Source: Bacteroidales bacterium | GTDB taxonomy: Bacteria > Bacteroidota > Bacteroidia > Bacteroidales > GCA-2748055 | NCBI GenBank assembly: GCA_016936975.1 | Contig: JAFGWU010000082.1 | Location: 1-64,000 of the forward strand | Direction of reading: 5' to 3' | Length of the DNA stretch: 64,000 bases | Part shown: positions 19,601 to 27,246 of the stretch, piece after piece | Numbering within the stretch: the first letter of the stretch is position 1 | Layout of the letters: each line of letters starts with the position of its first letter | Program-made: the position numbers and the translations under genes | The notes under the pieces: generated by a model | Seen by the model: only the letters and a program-made list of their open reading frames with translations | Told to the model about the DNA's origin: nothing | Databases searched by the model: none

Positions 19601-19955
19601 TGGTTATTCCGAAGGTGTTGTCGATCCCGATGATCTGTGCCTGGTTGACCCGTTTCTGTCCCCCTTCCGAAGAGGCAATTCCCTGGAGCAAAAGAACCGG
19701 AGAAACCGGTATATCATTTTCCAAAGCAAGATCTTCTGCCAGATCCATCCTAACATAACGGTCACCGGTTTTCAATATCTGGCTCACATCGCCGAGACGG
19801 TTATCCACAATTTTTTTCAGGCTGTATTCCACCGAGTCGCCAACAATCAGAACACCGGTTATCACCGCGGCACTTACTGCAATGCCGAGGACCAGGAAGA
19901 GGTTCCTCTTACCGTAATAAACAAGACTGCGTTTTATGAGATCAACCAATGACAT
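16698..19955 (-). CDS. ABC transporter permease with two FtsX domains
   Basis: This 1085-residue permease is of the LolE/MacB/FtsX superfamily in a double form. An N-terminal helix (about 18-40) is followed by a large periplasmic domain, then an FtsX three-helix block (about 505-640), further helices (about 660-780), a second periplasmic part and a final FtsX block (about 955-1075). Such two-FtsX permeases usually work as mechanotransmitters or export lipoproteins or peptides, not solutes. The partner ATPase gene lies 3 bp upstream. It is the last gene of the long minus-strand row beginning at 36209. Confidence 0.85.
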   Translation of the reverse strand: MSLVDLIKRSLVYYGKRNLFLVLGIAVSAAVITGVLIVGDSVEYSLKKIVDNRLGDVSQILKTGDRYVRMDLAEDLALENDIPVSPVLLLQGIASSEGGQKRVNQAQIIGIDNTFGITTGYPEFYSGLTGEEVIISRNLADRLDVTEGEEILLRIRKASLIPLNAPFVSDAENIVSIRVQVRKIAGDNQLGRFNLTISQTAPFNVFMSVTLLNEIMDLEGNANILLFGGAFEPDGRDLMQSIANEWSLADAGLHIRSNGDLNMLEVISHRVFIDTLISAKRPGDPGVLYPVITYFVNAIESGESKTPYSFVSTLPDQWLGRNEIIINEWLAEDLNASEGDTLELSYYIVGLLRDLREDSAQFIVKHVVPIKGLFADRTLMPNIPGLSDAGNCRDWETGVPVDLEAIRDKDEEYWDRLEGTPKAFISISRAAELWQNRFGTYTALRYDASETTGEEIDSILLSGISPQELGFTLEQVRDKGIEAAEGGVDFSQLFAGLSFFLIVAGLLLTALLFILNLENRREQLKMLSSVGISGRKIRFAILAEGMILALAGSLLGLLLAILYNKMVFLALNGVWKEIVRTEMMVVNIRISSLATGFILSLVVSFFVLLIPLNRTLKRNITLHQKHLQKGFSANASGFLRAGSILSGLAGLLLIGLQYAAGEVINPSIFFAAGSLILIAALTGTAYLLRRAGKPSRTFITLNLLSRRNALRNRSRSLSIIILFAIGTFLVISTGSNRKDLFRNAGDPSGGTGGFLYYAESTVPVLRNLNNKEVRADFGFEGDYRIIQLRRAGGDDASCLNLNRIVTPQILGVDPEALQGRFSFITSSSCLDEDSPWLSLNRELPGGVIPAVADETVIKWGLGLKVGDTLSYTNAGGGTMRLLLIGGLAPSIFQGSVLISNKHFIGNYPQSSGTNVFLVDGNPSDTALIVSELGRGLRDYGWNMSYAPGRLAEFNSITNTYLSIFMVMGAFGLLIGTIGLAVVLIRSILERREEIAILRATGTSRKRIRKLVFREYMMLLTVGVGAGFLSAVIATLPSFTSPNSEVSFLSIVWILVLLILNGWLWIFGISRNTIGKLSVHEALRND

Positions 19956-19958
19956 CTG

Positions 19959-20645
19959 TTACCCGTTCCTTTCCAGTTTACCATTACGGAGGGTAAATGT
20001 TTTCTGCATCCGGGCCGCCAGTTCCTGAGAATGGGTCACAACCAGCAGTGTAAGCCCGTCGTTCCTGTTCAAATCCAGTAACAATCCCGTCAGGATCTCC
20101 AGGTTCTCCCCGTCGAGTGCGCCGGTGGGCTCATCGGCAAGCAGAAGCGCCGGCTCGTTAATCATCGCCCGAACCAGGGCTGCCCGCTGACACTCACCAC
20201 CCGACATCCTGCCGGGCAGCTTATCCCGGTGCTCCCATATCCCGACCCGCTTCAGCAACTGCTCTGCCCTGTTAACCGACCCTGAACGGGCTCCCTTATC
20301 CCGGATCATCAAGGTAGGAATGAGCACATTCTCCAGCAGCGTGCATTGTGGCAGGAGGTGATGAAACTGAAAGACGAATCCTATCTGCCGGTTACGGAAA
20401 TGATCCAGCTCCTGTTCTGCCAGGTCGTTGATCCTTCTGTCACGGAACGTAACCGTTCCCGAATCGGGATAATCGAGTGAACCGATAATATTCAGAAGGG
20501 TTGTTTTACCCGATCCCGACGGGCCCAGAATGGCCACGCTTTCCCCCTCATCCATCTCAAAAGAAAGCTCCTTCAATACAATTCTTTCTGTTGCATCTTC
20601 CCTGTTTCCGAATGATTTGGAAATCTCTTCGAGTTTTAAAAGCAT
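19959..20645 (-). CDS. ABC transporter ATP-binding protein, LolD/MacB type
   Basis: A 228-residue ATPase with Walker A GPSGSGKTTLLN, signature MSGGECQRAALVRAM and Walker B LLLADEPTGALD, all intact. The family works with FtsX-type permeases, and the matching permease starts 3 bp downstream. Substrate unknown; a role in lipoprotein release or export for the neighbouring secreted beta-propeller proteins is an inference from position only. Confidence 0.9.
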   Translation of the reverse strand: MLLKLEEISKSFGNREDATERIVLKELSFEMDEGESVAILGPSGSGKTTLLNIIGSLDYPDSGTVTFRDRRINDLAEQELDHFRNRQIGFVFQFHHLLPQCTLLENVLIPTLMIRDKGARSGSVNRAEQLLKRVGIWEHRDKLPGRMSGGECQRAALVRAMINEPALLLADEPTGALDGENLEILTGLLLDLNRNDGLTLLVVTHSQELAARMQKTFTLRNGKLERNG

Positions 20646-20705
20646 AACATATTGATTTTTCGGAAATGCAGTGCGCGGATAGCCCTGAATACCATTCTTT
20701 GTGAT

Positions 20706-22013
20706 CTATGCAAACTGCATATAACCCCTGATACACTCCTCATATTCCCGGATCATACCATCGGCCTGTTTCCCGATATTAAAATGCTTTATCACACCGT
20801 CCCTTCCATTTTTGCTTAACCGGCTCATTTTCTCCGGATCATTCAGCAATTGCTGGAGGCTTTCCGACAGTGCAGAGGGCGTGTTGGGTTCGTAAAGTAT
20901 CCCGCCGCCAGCCCTATTGACGATTTCAGGAAATGCGCCCAGGGCGGGCTGAACAACAGGAATGCCGGAGGCCATACACTCCAGCTGGTATATCCCGAAC
21001 GCTTCCCCGTTCCTGACCGGAACGGATACCAGTGATACCTTACGGAAAAAATCCCGGAGCCCCTGTTCCTCGAAATCATCGTGCCAATCCACAAAATCCT
21101 GCAGATTGTTGTTTTTAATCTTTCTCCTGGCTTCGGAAAGACCTGCCTTGTCATCCCCCGTTGATCCGCCGGTCAGAACAAGCCGGACATCGCCGAAACC
21201 GTTTTGTTTTTTCAGGTCGATGAAGGCATCCACCAGGATATCCAAACCATTCTCCTGACTCATACGCGAGACAAACCCTATGCTCCTCGGTTTTTCTTCA
21301 ACCGGAACATACTCATAATCCTCCGGTTCGATGCCAAGGTGTACGGAAACAAGCTTATCCGCCGGCAGATTCATTTTTGTCTTCATCACAGTGGCGAAAT
21401 AATTGCTGACAGCAATGAACTTGTTCACATGCCGGGCCTTCCCCGACATCAACCTCCAGACTGTATCCCTGGCCCCCGGGCTCATCACATCCACCCAGAC
21501 ATCTTCATCCTGAAGGGAGCACACCACCGGTACGTTCATCTTTTCCCGGAGCCGCTGGGCCAGCCCGAGAAGCAGTGCGTTGGAGAGGTGTATGATATCG
21601 GGATTGAAATTTTCTGCAATCCAGTCAATCATATGCTCCAGTTCCTCCTTCTGCTGTCCCTCCTCTCCCAGCAGCATGGAGACCGTCATCTCCTCCAGCC
21701 CTTTGGCCCGTGTAGAACCCGCAAACCTGGAGGCAATTTTCAGCATGGGCTTCGAGTTCAGCAGCCTGTCAAACCACGCGGGTGCTTTCCGGAAAAACGG
21801 GAACATCTGTTTGAGATAAATGCTGATTGCTCCGTAGAAAACCGGAATTTCCCGGTTCAGATCGTGTTCATCGGCAAACAACGGCAGATACATCGGTAAC
21901 TTGACCACCTGGTGATCCGACTTTCTCATAGCCTGAACATATTTGCTGTCCCTGAGGCAATTGCCGCAATAAAAACTGCCTCCCGAACCGGGTATGATAT
22001 GCAATATATTCAT
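20706..22013 (-). CDS. Glycosyltransferase family 4
   Basis: A 435-residue GT-B fold enzyme. The ATG at 22013 is chosen because 'MNILHIIPGSGGSFYCGNC' is the standard N-terminal strand and loop; the open frame extends to 22154 but that part reads as antisense to the neighbouring gene. The C-terminal domain has 'IGFVSRMSQENGLDILV' and the E-x7-E-like 'GEAFGIYQLECMASGIPVV', which bind the sugar nucleotide. The gene starts 11 bp after the beta-propeller gene at 22024, inside the redox gene row, so it may glycosylate an exported product of that row. Confidence 0.85.
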   Translation of the reverse strand: MNILHIIPGSGGSFYCGNCLRDSKYVQAMRKSDHQVVKLPMYLPLFADEHDLNREIPVFYGAISIYLKQMFPFFRKAPAWFDRLLNSKPMLKIASRFAGSTRAKGLEEMTVSMLLGEEGQQKEELEHMIDWIAENFNPDIIHLSNALLLGLAQRLREKMNVPVVCSLQDEDVWVDVMSPGARDTVWRLMSGKARHVNKFIAVSNYFATVMKTKMNLPADKLVSVHLGIEPEDYEYVPVEEKPRSIGFVSRMSQENGLDILVDAFIDLKKQNGFGDVRLVLTGGSTGDDKAGLSEARRKIKNNNLQDFVDWHDDFEEQGLRDFFRKVSLVSVPVRNGEAFGIYQLECMASGIPVVQPALGAFPEIVNRAGGGILYEPNTPSALSESLQQLLNDPEKMSRLSKNGRDGVIKHFNIGKQADGMIREYEECIRGYMQFA

Positions 22014-22023
22014 ATAATTCAGT

Positions 22024-23145
22024 TTATTTCTTTCCAAAACAATAGATACGGCCATCCTGTGCGCCCGCGATGATGAAATCATCAATAACAGCAGGATTGC
22101 CGATGATGGGTGTTCCCAGTTCATAGCTCCAGGTGACCCGGCCGTTGTTTGCATCCAGCAGAAACAGATCCCCTCTCATATTGGCCACCAGGACCCGCCT
22201 TCCGACAATAACCGGTGAGGCATCGACCTGCCCTCCCGTATGATACTTCCAAACCAGCTGCCCGCTTTCCCTGCTGAGACAATAGACATTTTTATCCCTG
22301 TTCCCAATGTATATCCTGTCCTCTTTTATTGAAGGAGATCCGATAAACGGCAGGTTGGCCTCCTTATTTTCAAATTGCCAGGTTATTTTCCTCTCCGGAA
22401 TGTCAACAGAAGAAAATATCCCGTCGTAATCCCCGACATAGGCATGGTCATCCACAATGGTTGCTGAACTTGCCACATAGGTGGCCAGGCTGATCTTCAT
22501 GATCGGCTGTCCCGTCATCACATCAACCAGGTGCAGCAATCCGTCGCATCCCCCGAACACAGCCTGTCCGTCATATATGGCAGCGGCCCCGTTGATGAAA
22601 TTGTCCGATTCGTATTTCCACAACCCTTTGCCGGTCTCCGCATCCACGCCGTGCAAATAATAATCGTAACTCCCGACAACCAGCACAGCCCTTTTCCCCT
22701 TTTCATAGTAATTTGGAGACCCCATAATCTGGTTCTCGGTTTTATAGGTCCATTTAATATTCCCCGACTGTAATTCGATAGCATAAAGGGTTCCGTCAAG
22801 ATTGCCTGTATAAACGGTTGCTCCGACAATAAGAGCCGGTGCCTCAATGCTGTTTCCCGTATCGAGTTTCCAGATCAGTTTTCCTTCAGCAGAGATTCCG
22901 TACAAAAATCCGTCCATCGAGCCAACTACAATGACACCTCCGCAGGCTACCGGCGGCGCTTTAATGGCATCACCCGTTTTAAAGTTCCAGAGCAGGGAAG
23001 GCTTTTCAGGCAGAGAAGCAGGACTGACTCCCTGCAATTGCCTGTCCCCCCTGAAGTTCCCCCAGCAATCAGGGCTCTGTGCCAAAATGACGGAGCCTCC
23101 GATAATAAATATTGTTGTAACAAATAATAATCGCATTTTCTTCAT
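22024..23145 (-). CDS. Secreted PQQ-like beta-propeller protein
   Basis: A 373-residue protein with a signal peptide (MKKMRLLFVTTIFIIGGSVILA) and seven or so PQQ-type blades, each with a 'D..tG...W.y' turn, for example DAETGKGLWKY, SRESGQLVWKY and DANNGRVTWSY. This fold is shared by BamB and PQQ enzymes. I see no convincing PQQ-ligand set, so a structural or scaffold role is equally possible. Start at the ATG at 23145, with a longer alternative at 23166. It follows the flavoprotein gene after a hairpin-containing gap of about 110 bp. Confidence 0.8.
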   Translation of the reverse strand: MKKMRLLFVTTIFIIGGSVILAQSPDCWGNFRGDRQLQGVSPASLPEKPSLLWNFKTGDAIKAPPVACGGVIVVGSMDGFLYGISAEGKLIWKLDTGNSIEAPALIVGATVYTGNLDGTLYAIELQSGNIKWTYKTENQIMGSPNYYEKGKRAVLVVGSYDYYLHGVDAETGKGLWKYESDNFINGAAAIYDGQAVFGGCDGLLHLVDVMTGQPIMKISLATYVASSATIVDDHAYVGDYDGIFSSVDIPERKITWQFENKEANLPFIGSPSIKEDRIYIGNRDKNVYCLSRESGQLVWKYHTGGQVDASPVIVGRRVLVANMRGDLFLLDANNGRVTWSYELGTPIIGNPAVIDDFIIAGAQDGRIYCFGKK

Positions 23146-23215
23146 AAATACATTGTTTTCAACCATCCCCCTGATTCCCGCAAACCCTGAAATCCACTTT
23201 TCACTTTATCCTTCC

Positions 23216-23244
23216 CTCTCCTCCGAAGCTTCAGCGAAGGAGGA
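23216..23244. repeat. GC-rich hairpin element, copy C
   Basis: The stem tcctcc/ggagga (23219-23224 and 23239-23244) encloses the palindrome gaagcttc. The flanking words ctctcctccg and aaggagga also occur in the hairpin at 2057-2093. It lies 14 bp beyond the stop of the minus-strand flavoprotein gene and has no T-run. Confidence 0.4.
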
Positions 23245-23257
23245 TGAACTTTTTCCT

Positions 23258-24811
23258 TTACACCTTCCTGCTTATGGCTCCGGTCGGGCAGGCATCTGCA
23301 ACCTTCAGTGCCACTTTTCTCAACCCCTTTTTCAGGGATTCACCAAATGGAACCCCAACCTCAACATCAAAACCCCTGCCAATAAATGTCAGTCCGAATT
23401 CCTCCTTATGAGCTGACGTCAGTCGGACACAGATGCCGCATTTGATGCATTTGGATGGTTCAAATATAACGGCATCGTGCTGAATTTGTTTACCCACAAG
23501 TTTACGGCTGTCTGAACCAAATCGTTTTTGAGAGGCCCCGTACTGATCGGCATAAATCCGGAGTTTGCAGTCGGGGATACCCCGGCAGTCGCAGTGCATG
23601 CAGCGGGCAGCCTCCCTGATAACCTCCTCCCGGGAGAAACCCCGGTTATGGGAAACAGCGACACGCGCATCCGGAACAGATTCCTTAAGATATTCCTCAA
23701 ACTCCTCGGGAGCCAGTTTCCCGAAGCGGGAATTGAACAGGAAGGGCTCTCCCGTCACCTGCCGGCCGGTAAGAAGCTGATCGATACTGAAAGCAACCTC
23801 CTTCCCCTGTCCGAGTGCCCTGATCGCCAGCCTGGTCGGCCGGAGCGCACTTCCGACCGCGAAGATCCCTGTATCCCCAATCCTGAATGTATCCCCCGAA
23901 GTTTCCAGTCCCGTCCGGACTGTATTTAAACCCCATTTCCCGTATTCATCGTTATGATTTCCTGCTGCAATCAGCACCGCATCAAAATGTCCGTGCAGTT
24001 CCCTGAAGCGCTCGGCATCCACACGGATATCCTGGTGAAAAGTCACCCCCAGATCCCGGATAACCTGGATCTCTGCATCCAGGACCTCTTCAGGGAGCAC
24101 TGCAGCGTCAACCTCCTTCCGGAGGCTTCCCCCCGGCATCCTGTTCCGGTCGTAAACCTCACAATCGTATCCCCTGACAGAAAGATAATAGGCCGCAGAA
24201 AGTCCGGCCGGTCCGGCCCCGATTACAGCAACCCTCTTATTTTTTGGTGATTCCCTGAAGGGAAGATATTTCCGGTCCCCTGCCAGGTCATGATCCCCTG
24301 CAAATCGTTTCAGCAGGCAGATGGAGACCGGTTCATCAATGGTTCTTCTCCGGCAGGCCCCTTCACAGGGAGCGGTGCAGATTCTTCCCAGGACAGCGGG
24401 AAGGGCAATATCCTGCTTTACCACTCTCAGGGCCTCATCAAACTTGCCTTCAGCCAGTAACCTGTTCATGAGCGGTATATTCATATGGGCAGGACAGGCG
24501 ATCTGACAGGGGGCCTCACAGTCCCCTACATGCTCGCTCAGCAGCAGTTCCAGGGCAATTTTCCTGGACTCCCGAACCTCTTCATCCTCTGAAATGATTA
24601 CCATCCCCTCTTCAACCATATGGGAACAGGAAGGATAGAAATTGCCGGTTTTCCCATCCCTGACCAGGCAAACCATGCAGGAAGTAAAATGGTCGATACC
24701 GGTCATATAGCACATGGAGGGCACTTCAATCCCGTTTTCCCTCAGTGCGTCTATCACCCGGATTCCCGGTCTGACTGATATCTCTTTGTTATCTACTATT
24801 ATTTTTATCAT
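23258..24811 (-). CDS. 2Fe-2S / GltD-like FAD oxidoreductase with NuoG-like ends
   Basis: A 517-residue redox protein, starting at the ATG at 24811 where the ferredoxin fold begins. Residues 1-80 form a NuoG/HydA-type 2Fe-2S domain ('PSMCYMTG', 'SCMVCLV'). Next comes a GltD-type Fe-S domain ('CEAPCQIACPAHMNIP', 'CTAPCEGACRR'), then a flavoprotein core with 'VAVIGAGPAGLSAAYYL'. The C-terminus has 'CIKCGICVR' and 'ADACPTGAI'. The enzyme would take electrons from or give them to the NuoEF-like partner encoded 90 bp upstream. In [FeFe] hydrogenase systems the equivalent position holds the catalytic subunit; here the H-cluster domain is replaced by a flavin domain. Confidence 0.85.
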   Translation of the reverse strand: MIKIIVDNKEISVRPGIRVIDALRENGIEVPSMCYMTGIDHFTSCMVCLVRDGKTGNFYPSCSHMVEEGMVIISEDEEVRESRKIALELLLSEHVGDCEAPCQIACPAHMNIPLMNRLLAEGKFDEALRVVKQDIALPAVLGRICTAPCEGACRRRTIDEPVSICLLKRFAGDHDLAGDRKYLPFRESPKNKRVAVIGAGPAGLSAAYYLSVRGYDCEVYDRNRMPGGSLRKEVDAAVLPEEVLDAEIQVIRDLGVTFHQDIRVDAERFRELHGHFDAVLIAAGNHNDEYGKWGLNTVRTGLETSGDTFRIGDTGIFAVGSALRPTRLAIRALGQGKEVAFSIDQLLTGRQVTGEPFLFNSRFGKLAPEEFEEYLKESVPDARVAVSHNRGFSREEVIREAARCMHCDCRGIPDCKLRIYADQYGASQKRFGSDSRKLVGKQIQHDAVIFEPSKCIKCGICVRLTSAHKEEFGLTFIGRGFDVEVGVPFGESLKKGLRKVALKVADACPTGAISRKV

Positions 24812-24901
24812 GAGTCCTTTCCCATGCTTTATGTCACAGACCCGTATGGAAAATCCAAACAGAAGCACGAACGCTTCTTATGGGCCGGAAGTTAACCCGG
24901 C

Positions 24902-27244
24902 TCACCTGGTTATTACGGCATTCTCCGGGCAGACCTGTCTGCAGCTGTCGCACTTGATACAGCGTTCCGTATCAATCACGTGCCTTTCCAGCGGTTTGAA
25001 CGCAATGGCATCAGCAGGACAGGATTGGGCGCAGAGCGTACATCCAATGCAGTCCTCTGTGATGTAATATTTTATCAAATCCTTACACTTCCCGGTCGGA
25101 CAGGTCCCGTTAATATGGGCCATATACTCTTCCCTGAAGTATTTCAAGGTTGAGAGGACCGGGTTGGGTGCGGTTTTTCCGAGTCCGCACAGGCTCCCTT
25201 TTCTTGTCCATTCCGCCAGAACCTCAAGGGTTTCCAGGTCGCTTTCCTGTCCATTACCCTCCGTGATTTTCTCGAGAATTTCCAGCATCCGTTTCGTCCC
25301 GATCCTGCAGAAGGTGCATTTCCCACAGGATTCGTTCTGTGTAAACGACAGGAAATATTTTGCAATATCCACCATGCAATCGGTATCATCGAGCACCACC
25401 AGGCCGCCAGACCCCATCATGGCCCCGACTTCCGACAGCGACTCATAATCGATAGGCGTATCTGCCAGCCATGAGGGAACACAGCCACCGGAAGGCCCCC
25501 CGATCTGCACGGCTTTGAACGCCCTTCCATTGGCAATGCCACCGCCGATCTCCATAACCACCTCCCTGATGGTGATTCCCATCGGCACTTCTATCAATCC
25601 GCCCCTGGCCACTTTCCCTGCCAGGGCAAAAACCTTTGTGCCCTTCGAACCGGATGTGCCGATAGAATTGAAGGAATCCGACTGATGCCTCAGGATATAT
25701 GCGATCTGTGCAAAGGTTTCCGTATTGTTTACCAGTGTCGGTTTTCCCCATAATCCCTTATCTGCGGGAAAAGGGGGCCTGATCCTCGGGAATCCCCTGT
25801 TACCCTCTATGGAGGCAATCAAGGCCGTCTCCTCGCCGCACACAAAAGCCCCCGCTCCCTGGTAAATTGAGAGGTTGAACCTGAATCCCGTACCGAGGAT
25901 GTTTTCACCAAGGTACCCCTCCTCATAGCACCGGTCAATGGCTGTCTGAACGCGGCTTACTGCCAGCGGATACTCTGCCCGTATATAAAAGAATCCTTCA
26001 TCAGCACCGGTTGCATAGCCTGCAATGATGATCCCTTCGATGATACGATAGGGGTAGGATTCCAGTAACATCCTATCCATGAAGGCACCCGGGTCGCCTT
26101 CATCGCCGTTACAGATTACGTATTTCCTGTCGCTTTTTCGGGCGGCCACCAGTTCCCACTTCTTCCCGGTCGGAAAACCGGCTCCTCCCCGCCCCCTGAT
26201 TCCACTCCTCTTGAGTTCATCGATGATCCGGGAAGGATCCCCATTGAGGATATATTTCTGTAAAGCGGTGAATCCACCCCTTTCCCTGTACTCCTCCATA
26301 TCCACCGGGTTAATCTGCCCCCTGAATTCGGTGGCTATAGGCTTCTGTTTCCCGAGAAAGGAAGATACATGCTTCTCCCTAGTATCAAGTGCATAACGTT
26401 GTATTCCCTCCCATCGGCTGTCATCGAGGAAAGTATCCAAAAGATTCAGCAACCTGAAGCCTGTCTTTCTCAGGAATCCTTTTGGCTGAAAATGTTTGCT
26501 GATAATCTGTTCCACATCTGCCGCCTGCACCTTCGAATACAAAAAGGGTTCCCTGTTCAGGGGAACAATCTCAACGAGCGGGACCTGGTGACACATACCG
26601 ACACATCCCACATGCTTCAATTTAACATTCAGATTATTCCGCTCGATGCTGTCCAGAACTGCTTTTCTGATCTCCTCACTGCCGCTCGCAACACAGCACG
26701 ATCCGAGACCAATCCTGATTTCTCCCTCTATTTCTTCACCTTCAGCATTTCTGAATCGCTTTTTTCCGGTTGTATCCTTCTGTTCTTCGAAATCCCTGAT
26801 CAGGTTTCCAACCTGTCCGGTTGTTACATGTCCGTATGTGATTGAGTCGATCTGAACAACAGGAGCAAGGGTGCAACATCCCAGGCAATTCACTTTTTCC
26901 ACCGTATAACTGCCACTGTCAGTCGTATCTGCATTCCCCTTAAGATTAAGCGCTCTTTTCAGTGCATCAAATACCTGTTCAGAACCTTTAACATGGCAGG
27001 CCGTCCCGACACACACCTTGATCAGGTGCTTTCCTGCCGGTTTGAAACGAAACTGCGCATAAAAGCTGGCCACTCCCACAATCTGGGCGGGTGTTATTTC
27101 TGTGAGCTCACACACCCTGCGCAGAGCATCCTCCGGAAGATAATTGTATCTCTTCTGAATGGACTGAAGAATGGGAATAACATATCGCTGCTCTTTTCCG
27201 AGCGATTCAACAATAGCGTCTATATAGGAGAGATCCGTACTCAT
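24902..27244 (-). CDS. NuoE-thioredoxin-like-NuoF-diferredoxin fusion (NADH dehydrogenase module)
   Basis: A 780-residue fusion. NuoE-type 2Fe-2S domain (about 1-155): 'CVGTACHV' and 'CLGCCTLAP'. HndB-like second thioredoxin-type 2Fe-2S domain (about 165-255): 'GSCCVASG' and 'GCVGMC'. NuoF domain (about 310-710): 'GRGGAGFPTG' for NADH, 'GDEGDPGAFMDR' for FMN, and 'ESCGKCTFCRIGT' for its 4Fe-4S. C-terminal two 4Fe-4S clusters: 'CIGCTLCAQSCPADA' and 'CIKCDSCRQVCPENA'. All four elements normally occur as HndABC or HydBC subunits. Predicted role: oxidise or reduce NAD(H) in the cytoplasm and pass electrons to ferredoxin-type partners. It begins 2 bp after the beta-propeller gene at 27247. Confidence 0.93.
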   Translation of the reverse strand: MSTDLSYIDAIVESLGKEQRYVIPILQSIQKRYNYLPEDALRRVCELTEITPAQIVGVASFYAQFRFKPAGKHLIKVCVGTACHVKGSEQVFDALKRALNLKGNADTTDSGSYTVEKVNCLGCCTLAPVVQIDSITYGHVTTGQVGNLIRDFEEQKDTTGKKRFRNAEGEEIEGEIRIGLGSCCVASGSEEIRKAVLDSIERNNLNVKLKHVGCVGMCHQVPLVEIVPLNREPFLYSKVQAADVEQIISKHFQPKGFLRKTGFRLLNLLDTFLDDSRWEGIQRYALDTREKHVSSFLGKQKPIATEFRGQINPVDMEEYRERGGFTALQKYILNGDPSRIIDELKRSGIRGRGGAGFPTGKKWELVAARKSDRKYVICNGDEGDPGAFMDRMLLESYPYRIIEGIIIAGYATGADEGFFYIRAEYPLAVSRVQTAIDRCYEEGYLGENILGTGFRFNLSIYQGAGAFVCGEETALIASIEGNRGFPRIRPPFPADKGLWGKPTLVNNTETFAQIAYILRHQSDSFNSIGTSGSKGTKVFALAGKVARGGLIEVPMGITIREVVMEIGGGIANGRAFKAVQIGGPSGGCVPSWLADTPIDYESLSEVGAMMGSGGLVVLDDTDCMVDIAKYFLSFTQNESCGKCTFCRIGTKRMLEILEKITEGNGQESDLETLEVLAEWTRKGSLCGLGKTAPNPVLSTLKYFREEYMAHINGTCPTGKCKDLIKYYITEDCIGCTLCAQSCPADAIAFKPLERHVIDTERCIKCDSCRQVCPENAVITR

Positions 27245-27246
27245 TC

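Noticed and set aside
23258-27244. [FeFe] hydrogenase
   Set aside because: The NuoE/NuoF/HndB-like domains are shared with hydrogenase complexes, but no H-cluster motifs (TSCCPxW, MPCxxKxxE, ExMACxxGCxxGGG) are present.
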